Positions 31,386 to 41,638 of a stretch of 64,000 nucleotides of DNA are shown here, piece after piece; the stretch's first letter is position 1, and every line of letters begins with the position of its first letter. The DNA is from Oceanobacillus senegalensis. Its GTDB lineage: Bacteria; Bacillota; Bacilli; Bacillales; Amphibacillaceae. Made by a program: the position numbers and the translations under genes. Below the pieces are notes generated by a model. That model was not told the origin of the DNA. It made no database searches and saw only the letters and a program-made list of their open reading frames with translations. The stretch is from contig NZ_LT839648.1 in the NCBI RefSeq assembly GCF_900176885.1, positions 674,258-738,257 of the forward strand, given 5' to 3'.

Positions 31386-32324
31386 ATGGGACATGAGCAT
31401 AATCATTCACATGGAGCGAATAAGAAGGCATTAATGATTAGTTTTATTATTATTACTACATTCATGATTGTGGAAGCAATTGGTGGTTTCCTTACCAACA
31501 GTCTTGCATTGTTATCTGATGCGGGGCATATGCTAAGTGACGCTGTTTCGCTAGGGGTTGGATTCTTAGCCTTTACTCTTGGGGAAAGAGTTGCAAACCA
31601 TAACAAAACGTATGGATATAAAAGGTTTGAAATACTAGCAGCTGTTTTTAATGGGGTAACCTTAATACTAATTTCCATTTATATATTTTATGAAGCATAT
31701 AAGCGTTTTGCGGCTCCCCCTGAAATTGCCTCGATGGGTATGTTAATTATTGCATCACTAGGTTTATTAGTAAATGTCATCGTTGCATGGATTTTAATGA
31801 GAGGGGACACAGAAGAGAATTTAAATCTAAGAGCAGCATTTCTTCATGTAATTGGTGATTTACTTGGCTCAGTTGGTGCAGTAACTGCAGCGTTATTAAT
31901 AATGTTTTTCGGTTGGAGTTGGGCTGACCCAGTGGCTAGTATAGTAGTAGCGATTCTTGTCTTGGTTAGTGGTTGGAGGGTAAGTAAGGATGCTGTCCAT
32001 GTTTTAATGGAGGGGACCCCAAAAAATGTGGATTTGCAAGATATAATAAAAACAATAGAGGATGTTAAAGGGGTAATAAGTATTCATGATTTACATGTCT
32101 GGAGTATTACGAGTGGACAAAATGCTCTTTCCTGTCACGCTGTAGTGAACGGAGATTTATCAATTATTGAAACTCAAAAGATATTGAGAGCAATAGAGCA
32201 TGAATTGGAATATAAAGGCATCGGTCATGTAACCATTCAATTAGAAAATAAAGATCATCCACATGAAGACTCATTTATGTGTCAAAATGAATTTGACATC
32301 TCAGCACATAGCCATGAACATTAA
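31386..32324 (+). CDS. czcD: Cation diffusion facilitator (zinc exporter), CzcD-like
   Basis: A 312-residue CDF transporter that exports Zn2+ (perhaps Co2+/Cd2+) in exchange for protons. It has a His-rich N-terminus (GHEHNHSHG), six membrane segments, the transport-site motifs HMLSDAVSLG in TM2 and HVIGDLLGSVG in TM5, and a cytoplasmic C-terminal metal domain with HDLHVWSI. It follows the CzrA-like gene by 61 bases. A terminator follows at 32323. Confidence 0.93.
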   Translation: MGHEHNHSHGANKKALMISFIIITTFMIVEAIGGFLTNSLALLSDAGHMLSDAVSLGVGFLAFTLGERVANHNKTYGYKRFEILAAVFNGVTLILISIYIFYEAYKRFAAPPEIASMGMLIIASLGLLVNVIVAWILMRGDTEENLNLRAAFLHVIGDLLGSVGAVTAALLIMFFGWSWADPVASIVVAILVLVSGWRVSKDAVHVLMEGTPKNVDLQDIIKTIEDVKGVISIHDLHVWSITSGQNALSCHAVVNGDLSIIETQKILRAIEHELEYKGIGHVTIQLENKDHPHEDSFMCQNEFDISAHSHEH

Positions 32325-32355
32325 AACCTCCTTTTTAGGAAGAAGGAGGTTTTTT
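32323..32355 (+). terminator. Terminator of the czcD gene
   Basis: AAAACCTCCTT (32323-32333) pairs with AAGGAGGTTTT (32343-32353), followed by TT. Confidence 0.85.
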
Positions 32356-32416
32356 AATTTATTGAGAAGCCCCCCACAATATCATAAAATTAGAGAAAAA
32401 GAAGGGGATGGAGAAT

Positions 32417-32986
32417 ATGTTACAAACAATAAAAGAACGTCGATCCATACATAGTTTTAAAGATGAGGAAGTTGATACAGATATTTTAAAAGAAATTTTT
32501 ACTTATGGATCATATGCGCCAACTCATTATATGAAAGAGCCTTGGAATATAAAATTGTATCAGGGAAGAGGTCGAGATGGGTTTATTGATTCCATCCTTA
32601 AAAGTTATCAACGGATTGGAATGATAAAAAAGGATAATGCTCCAAAAACGTTGAAAATGATGGATTCGATGAAACAGTTTTTATTAGAAATACCCCATCA
32701 TGCAGTCATTTATCTTGAAAAAGAAGCTAATGCTATAAGGAACGAAGAAAATTATGCCGCAGTTTGTGCTTTTATTCAAAATGCTCAATTAGCAGCATGG
32801 GAATATGGGGTTGGTATGCTATGGACGATTACTCCTTACATGCATGATCCGGAATTTTTACAGGAAATTGATTTGGAAGATGAACAGGTTAAAATCGCTG
32901 CAGTCATGCAAATTGGCTATCCGAAGAAAGTAAAACAGGATAGAGGTAGAACACCTATCGATGAGAAATTAGAAATCATTGAGTAG
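32417..32986 (+). CDS. Nitroreductase family protein
   Basis: A flavin-dependent NAD(P)H oxidoreductase of 189 residues. The FMN-binding RRSIHSFKDEEV is near residue 7, APTHYMKEPW near 35 and GVGMLWTITP near 135; the C-terminus has IGYPKK. The physiological substrate is unknown. ATG 32417 is chosen with AAGGGG nine bases upstream; ATG 32408 directly abuts that site. Confidence 0.88.
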   Translation: MLQTIKERRSIHSFKDEEVDTDILKEIFTYGSYAPTHYMKEPWNIKLYQGRGRDGFIDSILKSYQRIGMIKKDNAPKTLKMMDSMKQFLLEIPHHAVIYLEKEANAIRNEENYAAVCAFIQNAQLAAWEYGVGMLWTITPYMHDPEFLQEIDLEDEQVKIAAVMQIGYPKKVKQDRGRTPIDEKLEIIE

Positions 32987-32993
32987 GTTTATT

Positions 32994-33034
32994 AAAAAAC
33001 ACCATACTCTATAAATTAGAGTACGGTGTTTTTT
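32994..33034. terminator. Bidirectional terminator between nitroreductase gene and ptsI
   Basis: AAAAAACACC plus TACTCT (from 32994) pair with AGAGTA and GGTGTTTTTT (to 33034) with one small bulge. It can act on both converging genes. Confidence 0.9.
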
Positions 33035-33040
33035 ATATGA

Positions 33041-34753
33041 TTACACTGTCTTTTCCTTTATAAATTCCACAACTTCTTCGGCTGTTCCCATGGATAATAT
33101 TTTATCCTTATAGGAGGATATGGTCTTCTTGGATAACTCACGTATTTGTGTACGTGCAGGCAAGATGGATGTTGCACTCATACTAAACTCATCTAATCCA
33201 AGTCCAAGCAGGATAGGAATGGCTATTGGATCTCCTGCCATTTCACCGCACATCCCAGTCCATTTACCTTCTTTGTGTGCTGCTTCAATGACATTATTTA
33301 CTAGGCGAAGTATAGCAGGGTGGTAAGGCTGATAAAGATAAGATACTTGTTCATTCATTCTATCGGCAGCCATGGTATATTGAATTAAATCGTTCGTACC
33401 AATGCTGAAGAAATCCACTTCTTTTGCAAACTGATCAGCCATAACGGCTGTGGAAGGAATCTCAACCATTATTCCAACTTCAATGTCATCTGATACGTTC
33501 ACATTATCGTTTACCAAGTTTTCTTTTTCATCTAATAAAATGTCCTTTGCTTGACGGAATTCCTCAAGGGTCGCGATCATTGGAAACATAATTTTTAAGT
33601 TTCCATATGCACTTGCGCGTAATAATGCACGAAGTTGTGGCCGGAAGACATCTTCATTTTCCAAACAAAAGCGGATGGCACGAAAACCCAAGAATGGATT
33701 TAATTCTTTCGGCATATTAAGATAATTTAATTCCTTATCCCCACCAACATCAAGTGTCCTTACAACAACTGGCTTACCATCCATTCTTTCTAATACAGAT
33801 TTATAGGCTTTAAACTGCTCTTCTTCAGACGGTAATTCGTTTTTCCCCATGTATAAAAATTCAGTGCGATAAAGACCGACGCCTTCTCCACCATTTTTCA
33901 GTACTCCTTCAACATCTTCAGGAGTTCCGATGTTTGCAGCTAATTCCACTTGTTCGCCATCATTTGAAAAGGTTGGTTCATCCTTGAGTTTGGCCCACTC
34001 TTCTTTCTGTTTTGCAAATTTTTCTTGTTTCGTGTGGTAAGTGTCCAATTCCTCATCTGATGGGTTTATAATCACTTTGCCATCTATACCATCTACTATT
34101 ATCATATCATTTTGCTTTACAGTAGTAGTGATTTCCTTAGTACCTACAATGGCTGGAATCTCCAATGACCGAGCCATAATAGCTGAATGTGACGTCCGAC
34201 CTCCAATATCCGTCACAAATCCCTGAACATATTGGCGATTTAATTGAGCTGTATCAGAAGGTGTTAAATCATGGGCAATAACAATTACTTCCTCATCGAT
34301 TAATGCGGGATTAGGGAAAGTCACACCGAGCAAATGAGCCATGACCCGTTTGGAAACATCTTTAATATCTGCCGCACGCTCACGCATGTATTCATTATCC
34401 ATATTTTGAAACATCTCGACAAACATTTTAGAAACCTCATCTAAAGCTGCTTCTGCATTAACCTTGTCATTTGAAATCTTTTCTTTCATCGGATTTATAA
34501 GTTCTGGATCATTTATAATAAGTAAATGGGCGGAAAAAATCTCAGCATGTTCTTCTCCCATCGACTTTTTAGTATGTTCCTTTATTTTTTCTAGTTCGGA
34601 AATGGAAAGTTCTAAAGCATTTTTTAAACGATCTATTTCTTTTTCTGGATTATCTATTTTAACTTTTTCAACTGATAAATCAGGAGACACTAACTGATAA
34701 GCCTTGCCTATCGCGATTCCTGATGATGCAGCAATCCCTTGTATTGATGTCAT
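33041..34753 (-). CDS. ptsI: Phosphoenolpyruvate-protein phosphotransferase (enzyme I)
   Basis: Transfers phosphate from phosphoenolpyruvate to HPr His15, first step of sugar PTS uptake. The 570-residue protein has the phospho-His motif [21 protein letters not shown] at about 185-205 (active His near 190), [13 protein letters not shown] and the C-terminal PEP site [14 protein letters not shown] and CGEMAGDP. No ptsH or ptsG lies upstream; the gene is alone, 178 bases from the next one. The ribosome site is weak. Confidence 0.96.
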   Translation of the reverse strand: MTSIQGIAASSGIAIGKAYQLVSPDLSVEKVKIDNPEKEIDRLKNALELSISELEKIKEHTKKSMGEEHAEIFSAHLLIINDPELINPMKEKISNDKVNAEAALDEVSKMFVEMFQNMDNEYMRERAADIKDVSKRVMAHLLGVTFPNPALIDEEVIVIAHDLTPSDTAQLNRQYVQGFVTDIGGRTSHSAIMARSLEIPAIVGTKEITTTVKQNDMIIVDGIDGKVIINPSDEELDTYHTKQEKFAKQKEEWAKLKDEPTFSNDGEQVELAANIGTPEDVEGVLKNGGEGVGLYRTEFLYMGKNELPSEEEQFKAYKSVLERMDGKPVVVRTLDVGGDKELNYLNMPKELNPFLGFRAIRFCLENEDVFRPQLRALLRASAYGNLKIMFPMIATLEEFRQAKDILLDEKENLVNDNVNVSDDIEVGIMVEIPSTAVMADQFAKEVDFFSIGTNDLIQYTMAADRMNEQVSYLYQPYHPAILRLVNNVIEAAHKEGKWTGMCGEMAGDPIAIPILLGLGLDEFSMSATSILPARTQIRELSKKTISSYKDKILSMGTAEEVVEFIKEKTV

Positions 34754-34931
34754 ATCTCATTCGTCAACCTTTCGCATTAAGTTTTAATAAAGTTACAATG
34801 TTGTATATACAAGTAATATACAAGTAATAATAAATTTAATCTATCATAATTATAATACTGAATCAATTTAGAAGGATTTTCTATCATTTTTAAAATGGTA
34901 AAGTAACGAAACAACAAAATAATACAAAAGA

Positions 34932-35855
34932 TCATGAATTATATGAAAGTTGATTTGCAATCCATTTATAGATAACAGACTGAATCTCTCTTTTATTCAC
35001 TTCATTTAGTACTTCATGTCGTGCTCCTGGGAAAAGAGAAACCGTTATGTTCTCTATTCCAGCTTTATCAAATAAATGAGCTGATTTCCAAACCCCTTTT
35101 TCAAAATCTCCGACAGGATCCTCATCCCCGCTAATAATTAAAACCGGTAGATTTTTTCTAATTAATTGAACGTTGGATGGATCCTGAATTTCATGGATAC
35201 CAGTCATAAGATCAACGAAAAATCTTGCTGTTGGAACGAAACCAGAGAGAGGATCATCGATATATTGTTGTACTACTTGTTCATCTCCGGATAACCAATC
35301 AAAATCAGTTTCATGATGTTGGACTTTCTTATTATAGTTCCCAAATGTTAAATGATTCATGAGTTTTGATTGCTTTTTAGCCGGGAGCATAGAACTAAGG
35401 ATTTTTGCTGACTTAATAGCTATAGCTGAATAATAACCAGTACCAGATAAAATAAGTCCATCAATAGAGTGACTATATCTAGTTACATATAGTCTTGCTA
35501 AAAAGGAGCCCATACTATGTCCTAAAAGAATAATAGGTATATTAGGATACTCCTTTTTAATTTTTTCGTTGATTACATTCAAGTCTTCCATTGTTTTATA
35601 AAATCCATGATTGTCTGCAAAATAGCCCAATAGACCTTGCTTTAATCCGGTTTGCCCGTGACCACGGTGATCATTTCCATAGACAAAGATCTTATTTTTT
35701 AGTAATTCTTCAGCAAATGCCTCATATCGGCCGACATGCTCTGCCATTCCATGCGCTAATTGAATAATGGCCTTAGGCTGTACTTTGCGGTTGTACCATT
35801 TCTTAACAAAAATAGCGGTTTGGTCTTCTGTTTGAATCCAAAGTTTCTCTTCCAT
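34932..35855 (-). CDS. Alpha/beta hydrolase, monoacylglycerol lipase-like
   Basis: A 307-residue serine hydrolase (Hydrolase_4/lysophospholipase family). Elements in order: AHGMAEHVGRYE (oxyanion loop, about 34-45), DHRGHGQT, the nucleophile elbow GHSMGS at about 112-117, the acid in SGDEDPVG and the His in GARHEVLNE. No signal peptide, so it is cytoplasmic. The ATG has AAAGGAG upstream. Confidence 0.88.
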   Translation of the reverse strand: MEEKLWIQTEDQTAIFVKKWYNRKVQPKAIIQLAHGMAEHVGRYEAFAEELLKNKIFVYGNDHRGHGQTGLKQGLLGYFADNHGFYKTMEDLNVINEKIKKEYPNIPIILLGHSMGSFLARLYVTRYSHSIDGLILSGTGYYSAIAIKSAKILSSMLPAKKQSKLMNHLTFGNYNKKVQHHETDFDWLSGDEQVVQQYIDDPLSGFVPTARFFVDLMTGIHEIQDPSNVQLIRKNLPVLIISGDEDPVGDFEKGVWKSAHLFDKAGIENITVSLFPGARHEVLNEVNKREIQSVIYKWIANQLSYNS

Positions 35856-35999
35856 TTCATATTCTCCTTTGGAATTGATATAATTTTTGCAATCTTAATG
35901 GGGTTTTTCATAAAGAATGTGAAAAATCTTGCTATCCCATTTGTTTTTATGCTAAAGTAAATATTAGTTATTGTCCGTATTAGGAGGTGTCATGGGAAC

Positions 36000-36230
36000 A
36001 TGGCTGGTTTAGTTAATATCTTATTAATTATAGATGCAATTATCTTAATTACATTTGTTCTACTTCAGTCTGGTAAAAGTGCTGGACTCTCTGGAGCAAT
36101 CTCAGGTGGTGCGGAACAATTATTTGGCAAGCAAAAGGCTCGAGGGATGGATCTTTTCCTACATCGTGGAACAGTAATTACAGGTACATTGTTTTTTGTT
36201 TTAGCGTTTATAAGTGGATATTTAGTATAA
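36000..36230 (+). CDS. secG: Preprotein translocase subunit SecG
   Basis: A 76-residue protein with two membrane segments (about 4-22 and 56-74) around the conserved cytoplasmic loop [21 protein letters not shown]. It assists SecYE. The order secG-carboxylesterase-rnr-smpB-ssrA is conserved in Bacillus. AGGAGG is 12 bases upstream of the ATG, a long spacing; the ATG at 35992 is out of frame. Confidence 0.95.
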   Translation: MAGLVNILLIIDAIILITFVLLQSGKSAGLSGAISGGAEQLFGKQKARGMDLFLHRGTVITGTLFFVLAFISGYLV

Positions 36231-36238
36231 TTATAGTT

Positions 36239-36275
36239 AACCCTTATCACAATTAAAAGTGATAAGGGTTTCCTT
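36239..36275 (+). terminator. Hairpin after secG
   Basis: AACCCTTATCAC (36239-36250) pairs with GTGATAAGGGTT (36259-36270), then TCCTTTG. The T-run is interrupted, so termination may be partial. Confidence 0.75.
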
Positions 36276-36371
36276 TGTTTCGATAAAACCAATAGAAAGC
36301 GTTGCCCATATTTATGTAGTAGAATAACGAAATAAAGGGTATAGTAAAATTAGATAGGAGATGCATTCATT

Positions 36372-37118
36372 ATGAAAGTAGTACGACCAAAACCATTTAC
36401 ATTTGAAGCAGGACCACGCGCTGTACTATTATTGCATGGCTTTACCGGTCATTCGGCAGATGTTCGTATGCTTGGACGATTTTTAGAGAAAAAAGGATAT
36501 ACTAGTCATGCGCCTATTTATCGAGGGCATGGTGCACCACCAGAGGAATTACTTGAAAGTAATCCAAAAGAATGGTGGGAGGATGTAACCTTTGCTATCC
36601 AACATTTAAAAGATCTTGGTTATGATGAAATTGCGGTTGCCGGATTATCACTTGGCGGAGTCATGTCATTGAAATTAGCATATTCTACACAAATTAAAGG
36701 TGTCATACCAATGTGTGCACCAATGTTTTTTGATAATGAATCTCAACTTTCTAAAGGATTTAAACTTTTTTCAAAAGAGTATAAGCAATTAGAAGGAAAA
36801 GATGATTCAACGATAGAAAGGGAAGTTAATCAATTAATGGAGGATGCTAAGGACCTTATTCACGAGCTAGGAAATACCATTACAGAAGTGAAGAAAAATA
36901 TAGATACCATCTATACACCTACATTTGTTATACAAGCTAAAAAGGATGAAATGATTAATACGGATAGTGCAACCTATATTTATGAAAGTGTTGAAACCGA
37001 TAAGAAGGATATTAAATGGTATGAGGAATCTGGTCATGTCATTACTTTAGATGATGAAAAAGATCAGCTGCATGAGGATATATATCAATTTTTGGAACAG
37101 CTTGATTGGAAAGAATGA
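36372..37118 (+). CDS. Carboxylesterase, Est30/YvaK type
   Basis: A 248-residue alpha/beta hydrolase that cleaves short-chain esters. LLLHGFTGHSADVR (about 20-33) gives the oxyanion hole, GLSLGG (about 92-97) the nucleophile Ser, and SGHVITLDDEKDQ near the C-terminus the catalytic His. It sits between secG and rnr, as in B. subtilis (yvaK) and Geobacillus (est30). Confidence 0.92.
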   Translation: MKVVRPKPFTFEAGPRAVLLLHGFTGHSADVRMLGRFLEKKGYTSHAPIYRGHGAPPEELLESNPKEWWEDVTFAIQHLKDLGYDEIAVAGLSLGGVMSLKLAYSTQIKGVIPMCAPMFFDNESQLSKGFKLFSKEYKQLEGKDDSTIEREVNQLMEDAKDLIHELGNTITEVKKNIDTIYTPTFVIQAKKDEMINTDSATYIYESVETDKKDIKWYEESGHVITLDDEKDQLHEDIYQFLEQLDWKE

Positions 37119-37167
37119 CTGAAATGAACTTTGAAGAGATACAATAATAAGGAAAGAAGGTGATTTT

Positions 37168-39420
37168 GTGAAAGACAGAATACTAACGTTTTTTCATGAA
37201 TCAGGGACAAAGCCTTTAGCTGTAGATGAAATTGAACATGAACTCGGTATTCAGGAAGCTGTTGACTTTAAAGAGCTTGTGATCGCATTGAATGAACTAG
37301 AGGAAGCTGGGGAATTAGTTCGTACGAGAAAAAATCGCTTTGGGCTTCCTGAAAAAATGAATTTGATTCGAGGCAAGGTTCAAATGCATCAAAAGGGATT
37401 TGCCTTTTTGATCCCTGATGAAGAGGGGCAAGGCGATGTTTACATTCATGCTTCTGATTTGGCATCAGCGATGAATAATGATAAAGTACTTGTTCGAATC
37501 GAGAAGTATGGAAACGATGGGAATCGTCCAGAAGGGCAAGTCATTAGAATACTAGAACGTGCTGTCCATCAGGTAGTTGGTACGTTTGAAGATAATAAGT
37601 CTTTTGGTTTTGTTATTGCAGATGATAAGCGGATTCCAAATGATATTTTTATACCTAAAGGAAGTACTAATGGAGCGGTTGATGGACATAAAGTAGTCGT
37701 ACGAATTACCAAGTATCCTGAAGGAAGAAAAAGTGCAGAAGGAGAAGTAGTAGAAATTCTTGGTCATAAAAATGACCCGGGAATTGATATTATATCCATC
37801 ATTTATAAGCACGGAATAACCGTCGATTTTCCAGATGAGGTGTTGGAGCAAGCTACTAATACGCCTGAAACCATTGATGAAAGTGAATTACAAGGGCGTC
37901 GCGATTTACGTGATGAAATGATTGTAACGATTGATGGGGCGGATGCCAAAGACTTGGATGACGCTGTGTCTGTTAAAAGACTTGATAATGGCAATTTTAA
38001 ACTAGGTGTTTATATTGCAGATGTTAGTTATTATGTGGAGGAAGGAACACCTATTGATATAGAAGCATTTGAAAGAGGTACAAGTGTTTATTTAGTAGAC
38101 CGAGTTATTCCTATGATTCCCCACAGACTTTCAAACGGAATTTGTTCCCTAAACCCACAGGTGGATAGATTGACACTTGGCTGTGAGATGGAGATTACAT
38201 CAAATGGTGAAGTGGTAAATCATGAAATTTTCCAAAGTGTCATTAAGACTTCGGAACGAATGACTTATAGTGATGTTAACAAGATTCTGGTAAATAAGGA
38301 TGAAGAATTACGAAAACGATATGAGACTCTTGTTCCCATGTTTGAAGACATGGAAAAGCTTGCGTCTATACTAAGAGGTAAGCGAATGGGGCGTGGAGCA
38401 ATTGATTTCGACTTTAAAGAAGCTCAAGTATTAGTCGATGATGAAGGAAAAGCAGTAGATGTTGTCCTTCGTGAACGGTCAGTTGGTGAGCGTCTTATTG
38501 AAGAGTTCATGCTTGCAGCAAATGAAACAGTTGCAGAGCATTTTCATTGGATGGATGTCCCATTTATACACCGAATTCATGAGGATCCTGATGATGGAAA
38601 ACTGCAGAGTTTCTTTGAGTTTTTAGGTGGTTTAGGTATTTCCGTAAAAGGTACCGCTAATGAAATCCATCCTCAAGCATTACAAAAGGTACTCGAGGAA
38701 ATAAAAGGTGAACCTGAGGAAATGATTGTGTCTAAGCTTATGCTTCGTTCAATGAAACAAGCCAAATATAATCCTCAAGGAATTGGACACTTTGGTTTAG
38801 CAACGGAATTCTATACCCATTTCACATCTCCGATTCGTAGATATCCTGACTTAATCGTTCATCGTTTAATTCGAACCTATTTAATTAATAAGGATTTGAA
38901 TAGTAAAACCATTAATTATTGGAAAGAAAAAATGCCTGAAATTGCTAAGCATACATCCGAGCGGGAACGCCGTGCGGTAGATGCTGAACGAGATACGGAT
39001 GAATTGAAAAAGGCAGAGTATATGCTGGATAAGGTTGGTGAAGAGTTTACTGGAGTAATTAGCTCCGTGACTAATTTTGGAATGTTTGTGGAGCTACCTA
39101 ACACAGTAGAAGGGCTCATTCATGTAAGCTTTTTAACGGATGATTATTATCATTACGATGAAAGAAGCCATGCTTTAATTGGAGAGCGTACTGCAAATAT
39201 TTACCGAGTTGGGGATGAGGTTAAGGTTAGGGTTGCCGAAGTGAATATGGAAGAACATGCGGTTGACTTTGAATTAGTTGGTGCCGAACCTAGAAAAAGA
39301 AAAGCCCCAAATAGAGAGAAAGAAACGAAAGGTAATGGTAAAAAGGAAAATAGAGCGAAGAATAATCGTAATAAGAAACAAAAACAACACAAGAAAAAGA
39401 AGAAAAAGAAAAAAAAATGA
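37168..39420 (+). CDS. rnr: Ribonuclease R
   Basis: Processive 3'-5' exoribonuclease that degrades structured RNA and, with SmpB/tmRNA, faulty mRNAs. The 750 residues comprise an N-terminal winged helix, two cold-shock domains (about 65-220), the RNB catalytic domain with [12 protein letters not shown] (about 255-266), and an S1 domain ([16 protein letters not shown], about 630). The tail from about 715 is almost all Lys, Asn and Arg. The start is GTG 37168 after GAAGGTG. The poly-Lys codons form part of the downstream terminator. Confidence 0.96.
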   Translation: MKDRILTFFHESGTKPLAVDEIEHELGIQEAVDFKELVIALNELEEAGELVRTRKNRFGLPEKMNLIRGKVQMHQKGFAFLIPDEEGQGDVYIHASDLASAMNNDKVLVRIEKYGNDGNRPEGQVIRILERAVHQVVGTFEDNKSFGFVIADDKRIPNDIFIPKGSTNGAVDGHKVVVRITKYPEGRKSAEGEVVEILGHKNDPGIDIISIIYKHGITVDFPDEVLEQATNTPETIDESELQGRRDLRDEMIVTIDGADAKDLDDAVSVKRLDNGNFKLGVYIADVSYYVEEGTPIDIEAFERGTSVYLVDRVIPMIPHRLSNGICSLNPQVDRLTLGCEMEITSNGEVVNHEIFQSVIKTSERMTYSDVNKILVNKDEELRKRYETLVPMFEDMEKLASILRGKRMGRGAIDFDFKEAQVLVDDEGKAVDVVLRERSVGERLIEEFMLAANETVAEHFHWMDVPFIHRIHEDPDDGKLQSFFEFLGGLGISVKGTANEIHPQALQKVLEEIKGEPEEMIVSKLMLRSMKQAKYNPQGIGHFGLATEFYTHFTSPIRRYPDLIVHRLIRTYLINKDLNSKTINYWKEKMPEIAKHTSERERRAVDAERDTDELKKAEYMLDKVGEEFTGVISSVTNFGMFVELPNTVEGLIHVSFLTDDYYHYDERSHALIGERTANIYRVGDEVKVRVAEVNMEEHAVDFELVGAEPRKRKAPNREKETKGNGKKENRAKNNRNKKQKQHKKKKKKKKK

Positions 39421-39448
39421 GCCTACGCTACGCGTCGGCTCATTTTTT
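39412..39448. terminator. Terminator overlapping the rnr stop codon
   Basis: AAAAAATGAGCC (39412-39423) pairs with GGCTCATTTTTT (39437-39448). The rnr TGA (39418-39420) lies inside the left arm. Confidence 0.9.
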
Positions 39449-39675
39449 GTTTTATAATATAGAGGAAATGGCTTCTAATAAGGGTAAAAAATATGAACAC
39501 GGGATAATAGTCTAGCATATACTTTCATTGATAACAGAAGCAAAGTTCGTGCTATAGTAAGGTTGTTGTTGACACTTAAAATATTGTTCCCGTATACTAC
39601 TTGTGATTACTGTACGATTATTTTTGTATATAATTTTAAAAAATTAAATGTACACCATGAGAGGAGTAACAACGT

Positions 39676-40482
39676 ATGAATGACGTGTTGCTTGCGTTTT
39701 TATTTACACTTTTTGCTGGTCTAGCTACTGGGGTCGGTAGTTTACTTGCCTTTTTCGCTAAGACAACAAACACGAAATTTTTGTCATTCGCACTAGGCCT
39801 ATCAGCTGGTGTAATGATATATGTATCCATGATTGAAATTTTTTTCAAAGCTAAGGATTCCTTAACAGTAGCATTAGGAGAAACAGAAGGGTATTGGTTT
39901 ACGGTACTTGGTTTTTTTGCCGGAATGATTCTCATAGGTTTAATTGATAAATTTATACCGAAGTACTCCAATCCACATGAAGTTAAAAAAGTGGAGGATA
40001 TGGAAAAATCAAGCACCCCTATTAAAAATCCGGACTTAATGAAAATGGGAATTTTTACCGCACTGGCACTTGCTATTCATAATTTTCCTGAGGGAATCGC
40101 TACTTTTGTCTCGGCTATTCAGGATCCTACTATAGGTTTTGCCATCGCTATAGCTGTCGCAATACACAATATACCAGAGGGGATTGCTGTATCTGTTCCT
40201 ATTTATTATGCAACAGGGGATAAGAAAAAGGCATTTAAGCTGTCGTTTCTATCTGGTTTAGCTGAACCTATAGGTGCAGTAGTTGCGTTCTTACTATTAA
40301 TGCCATTTTTAAGTGATGTCATGTTTGGTATTATATTTTCTATGGTAGCGGGTATTATGGTTTTTATTTCCCTGGATGAATTATTGCCAGCTGCCCAAAA
40401 GTATGATGAAGCACATTTATCCATTTATGGTGTGATGACCGGGATGGCGGTTATGGCTATAAGCTTGCTTCTCCTTGCTTAA
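39676..40482 (+). CDS. zupT: ZIP-family zinc transporter, ZupT-like
   Basis: Imports divalent metals, mainly Zn2+. The 268-residue protein has about eight membrane segments and the paired metal-site motifs HNFPEGIATF (TM4, about 135-144) and HNIPEGIAVSVPI (TM5, about 164-176). It lies between rnr and smpB, where B. subtilis has no such gene. No Zur box was recognised upstream. Confidence 0.92.
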   Translation: MNDVLLAFLFTLFAGLATGVGSLLAFFAKTTNTKFLSFALGLSAGVMIYVSMIEIFFKAKDSLTVALGETEGYWFTVLGFFAGMILIGLIDKFIPKYSNPHEVKKVEDMEKSSTPIKNPDLMKMGIFTALALAIHNFPEGIATFVSAIQDPTIGFAIAIAVAIHNIPEGIAVSVPIYYATGDKKKAFKLSFLSGLAEPIGAVVAFLLLMPFLSDVMFGIIFSMVAGIMVFISLDELLPAAQKYDEAHLSIYGVMTGMAVMAISLLLLA

Positions 40483-40548
40483 ATAATTGGAATGGGGATT
40501 AATTTTTGTTAAAATAGATGGTATGTAAGCAGTAGGAGGAAGTGCCTT

Positions 40549-41019
40549 ATGCCAAAAGGAAATGGAAATACAATTGCACAAAATAAAAAAGCAAGACATG
40601 ATTATAAGATAGAAGATACATTTGAAGCAGGAATTGTACTACGTGGTACTGAAATTAAGTCACTTCGGAATGGTCGTGTGAACATAAAAGACTCCCATGC
40701 AAGAATTGATCGCAATGGGGAAGTACAGCTTGTTAACATGCATATACCAGAATATGAACAAGGCAATCAGTTTAATCACGATCCAACTCGTTCACGTAAA
40801 TTACTTTTACATCGGAAAGAAATTGATAAATTAATTGGATTAACACAGCAACAGGGATATGCAATTGTTCCACTTAAAATTTATATTAAAAATGGGTATG
40901 CCAAGGTTCTCATTGGTCTCGGTAAAGGGAAGAAGAAATATGATAAGCGTGAAGATCTGAAGAGAAAGCAGATGAAACGTGATGTGGACCGGGCAATGAA
41001 AGAGCATTTGAATCGTTAA
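40549..41019 (+). CDS. smpB: SsrA-binding protein SmpB
   Basis: Binds tmRNA and brings it to stalled ribosomes. The 156-residue protein has [20 protein letters not shown] near residues 10-29, [13 protein letters not shown], the KLLLHRKEI block and the basic C-terminal tail needed in the mRNA channel. Its partner RNA gene starts 115 bases downstream. Confidence 0.97.
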   Translation: MPKGNGNTIAQNKKARHDYKIEDTFEAGIVLRGTEIKSLRNGRVNIKDSHARIDRNGEVQLVNMHIPEYEQGNQFNHDPTRSRKLLLHRKEIDKLIGLTQQQGYAIVPLKIYIKNGYAKVLIGLGKGKKKYDKREDLKRKQMKRDVDRAMKEHLNR

Positions 41020-41039
41020 TATGTAATTTCTACCAGTCC

Positions 41040-41067
41040 TTGATTTTTATACGACGTTTGTTATAAT
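41040..41067 (+). promoter_or_regulatory. Promoter of ssrA
   Basis: TTGATT (41040-41045), 16 bases, TATAAT (41062-41067). The mature tmRNA begins about 66 bases downstream, leaving a leader to be removed by RNase P. Confidence 0.7.
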
Positions 41068-41133
41068 GAATATACAAGTTAATAATGATGCTCATCTTCC
41101 TGAGTAATTAATTTGTAACAACCTCTTTTATAT

Positions 41134-41500
41134 GGGGACGTTACGGATTCGACAGGGGTAGATCGAGCTTGGGTTGCACGTCGAGGTTACGACTCGTTAA
41201 ACGTTATCGCCTAAATATAACTGGCAAAACTAACAATCAAACTGCTTTAGCAGCTGCGTAAGTAGCCTAAAGCGATCCTTCCTACCATCGCCCGTGTGGT
41301 AGTATTGAAGGGTCTCAAATCGAGCGGGCTATTGCGACAATCCGCCGTCTGAGGATGGTCGCTGAATATAATCAGACTAGCTATCCTAAAGGCCTGTCGG
41401 TAGGCTGCAGGAATAGCGAAGCATAATATATCGACTACGCGTGTAGAAGCCTAAGTGGCGATATCTCTGGACGTGGGTTCGATTCCCACCGTCTCCACCA
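41134..41500 (+). ncRNA. ssrA: Transfer-messenger RNA
   Basis: The 5' end GGGGACGTTACGGATTCGAC and 3' end GGTTCGATTCCCACCGTCTCCACCA-type T-arm and acceptor pair as in all one-piece tmRNAs; CCA is encoded. The tag frame (41223-41261) reads GKTNNQTALAAA then TAA, preceded by the alanine from the charged RNA. Most Bacillus tags end in ALAA, so this one has an extra Ala. The RNA rescues stalled ribosomes with SmpB. Confidence 0.96.
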
Positions 41501-41523
41501 ATACATATGTTGGTGGTTTTTTG
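41494..41523 (+). terminator. Terminator of ssrA
   Basis: CCACCAA, including the encoded CCA end, pairs with TTGGTGG and is followed by six T. Confidence 0.8.
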
Positions 41524-41535
41524 TTGTTGTGACGT

Positions 41536-41597
41536 AAAGCATAAAATTTCCGTTTGGAAGCTTTATGCTTTATTTTATTTTAGGAAATTTTATGCTT
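41536..41597. promoter_or_regulatory. Mutually exclusive hairpins downstream of ssrA
   Basis: Segment A (41536-41551, AAAGCATAAAATTTCC) can pair with segment B (41562-41571, TTTATGCTTT, 10 bp) or with segment C (41583-41597, GGAAATTTTATGCTT, 15 bp). The two pairings share A and so exclude each other. This has the geometry of an attenuator or of nested repeats; no ORF follows on the plus strand. Confidence 0.5.
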
Positions 41598-41638
41598 GAT
41601 TCTTTGAGTACCTAGCTTGTTTTTACAAATTGACTATG

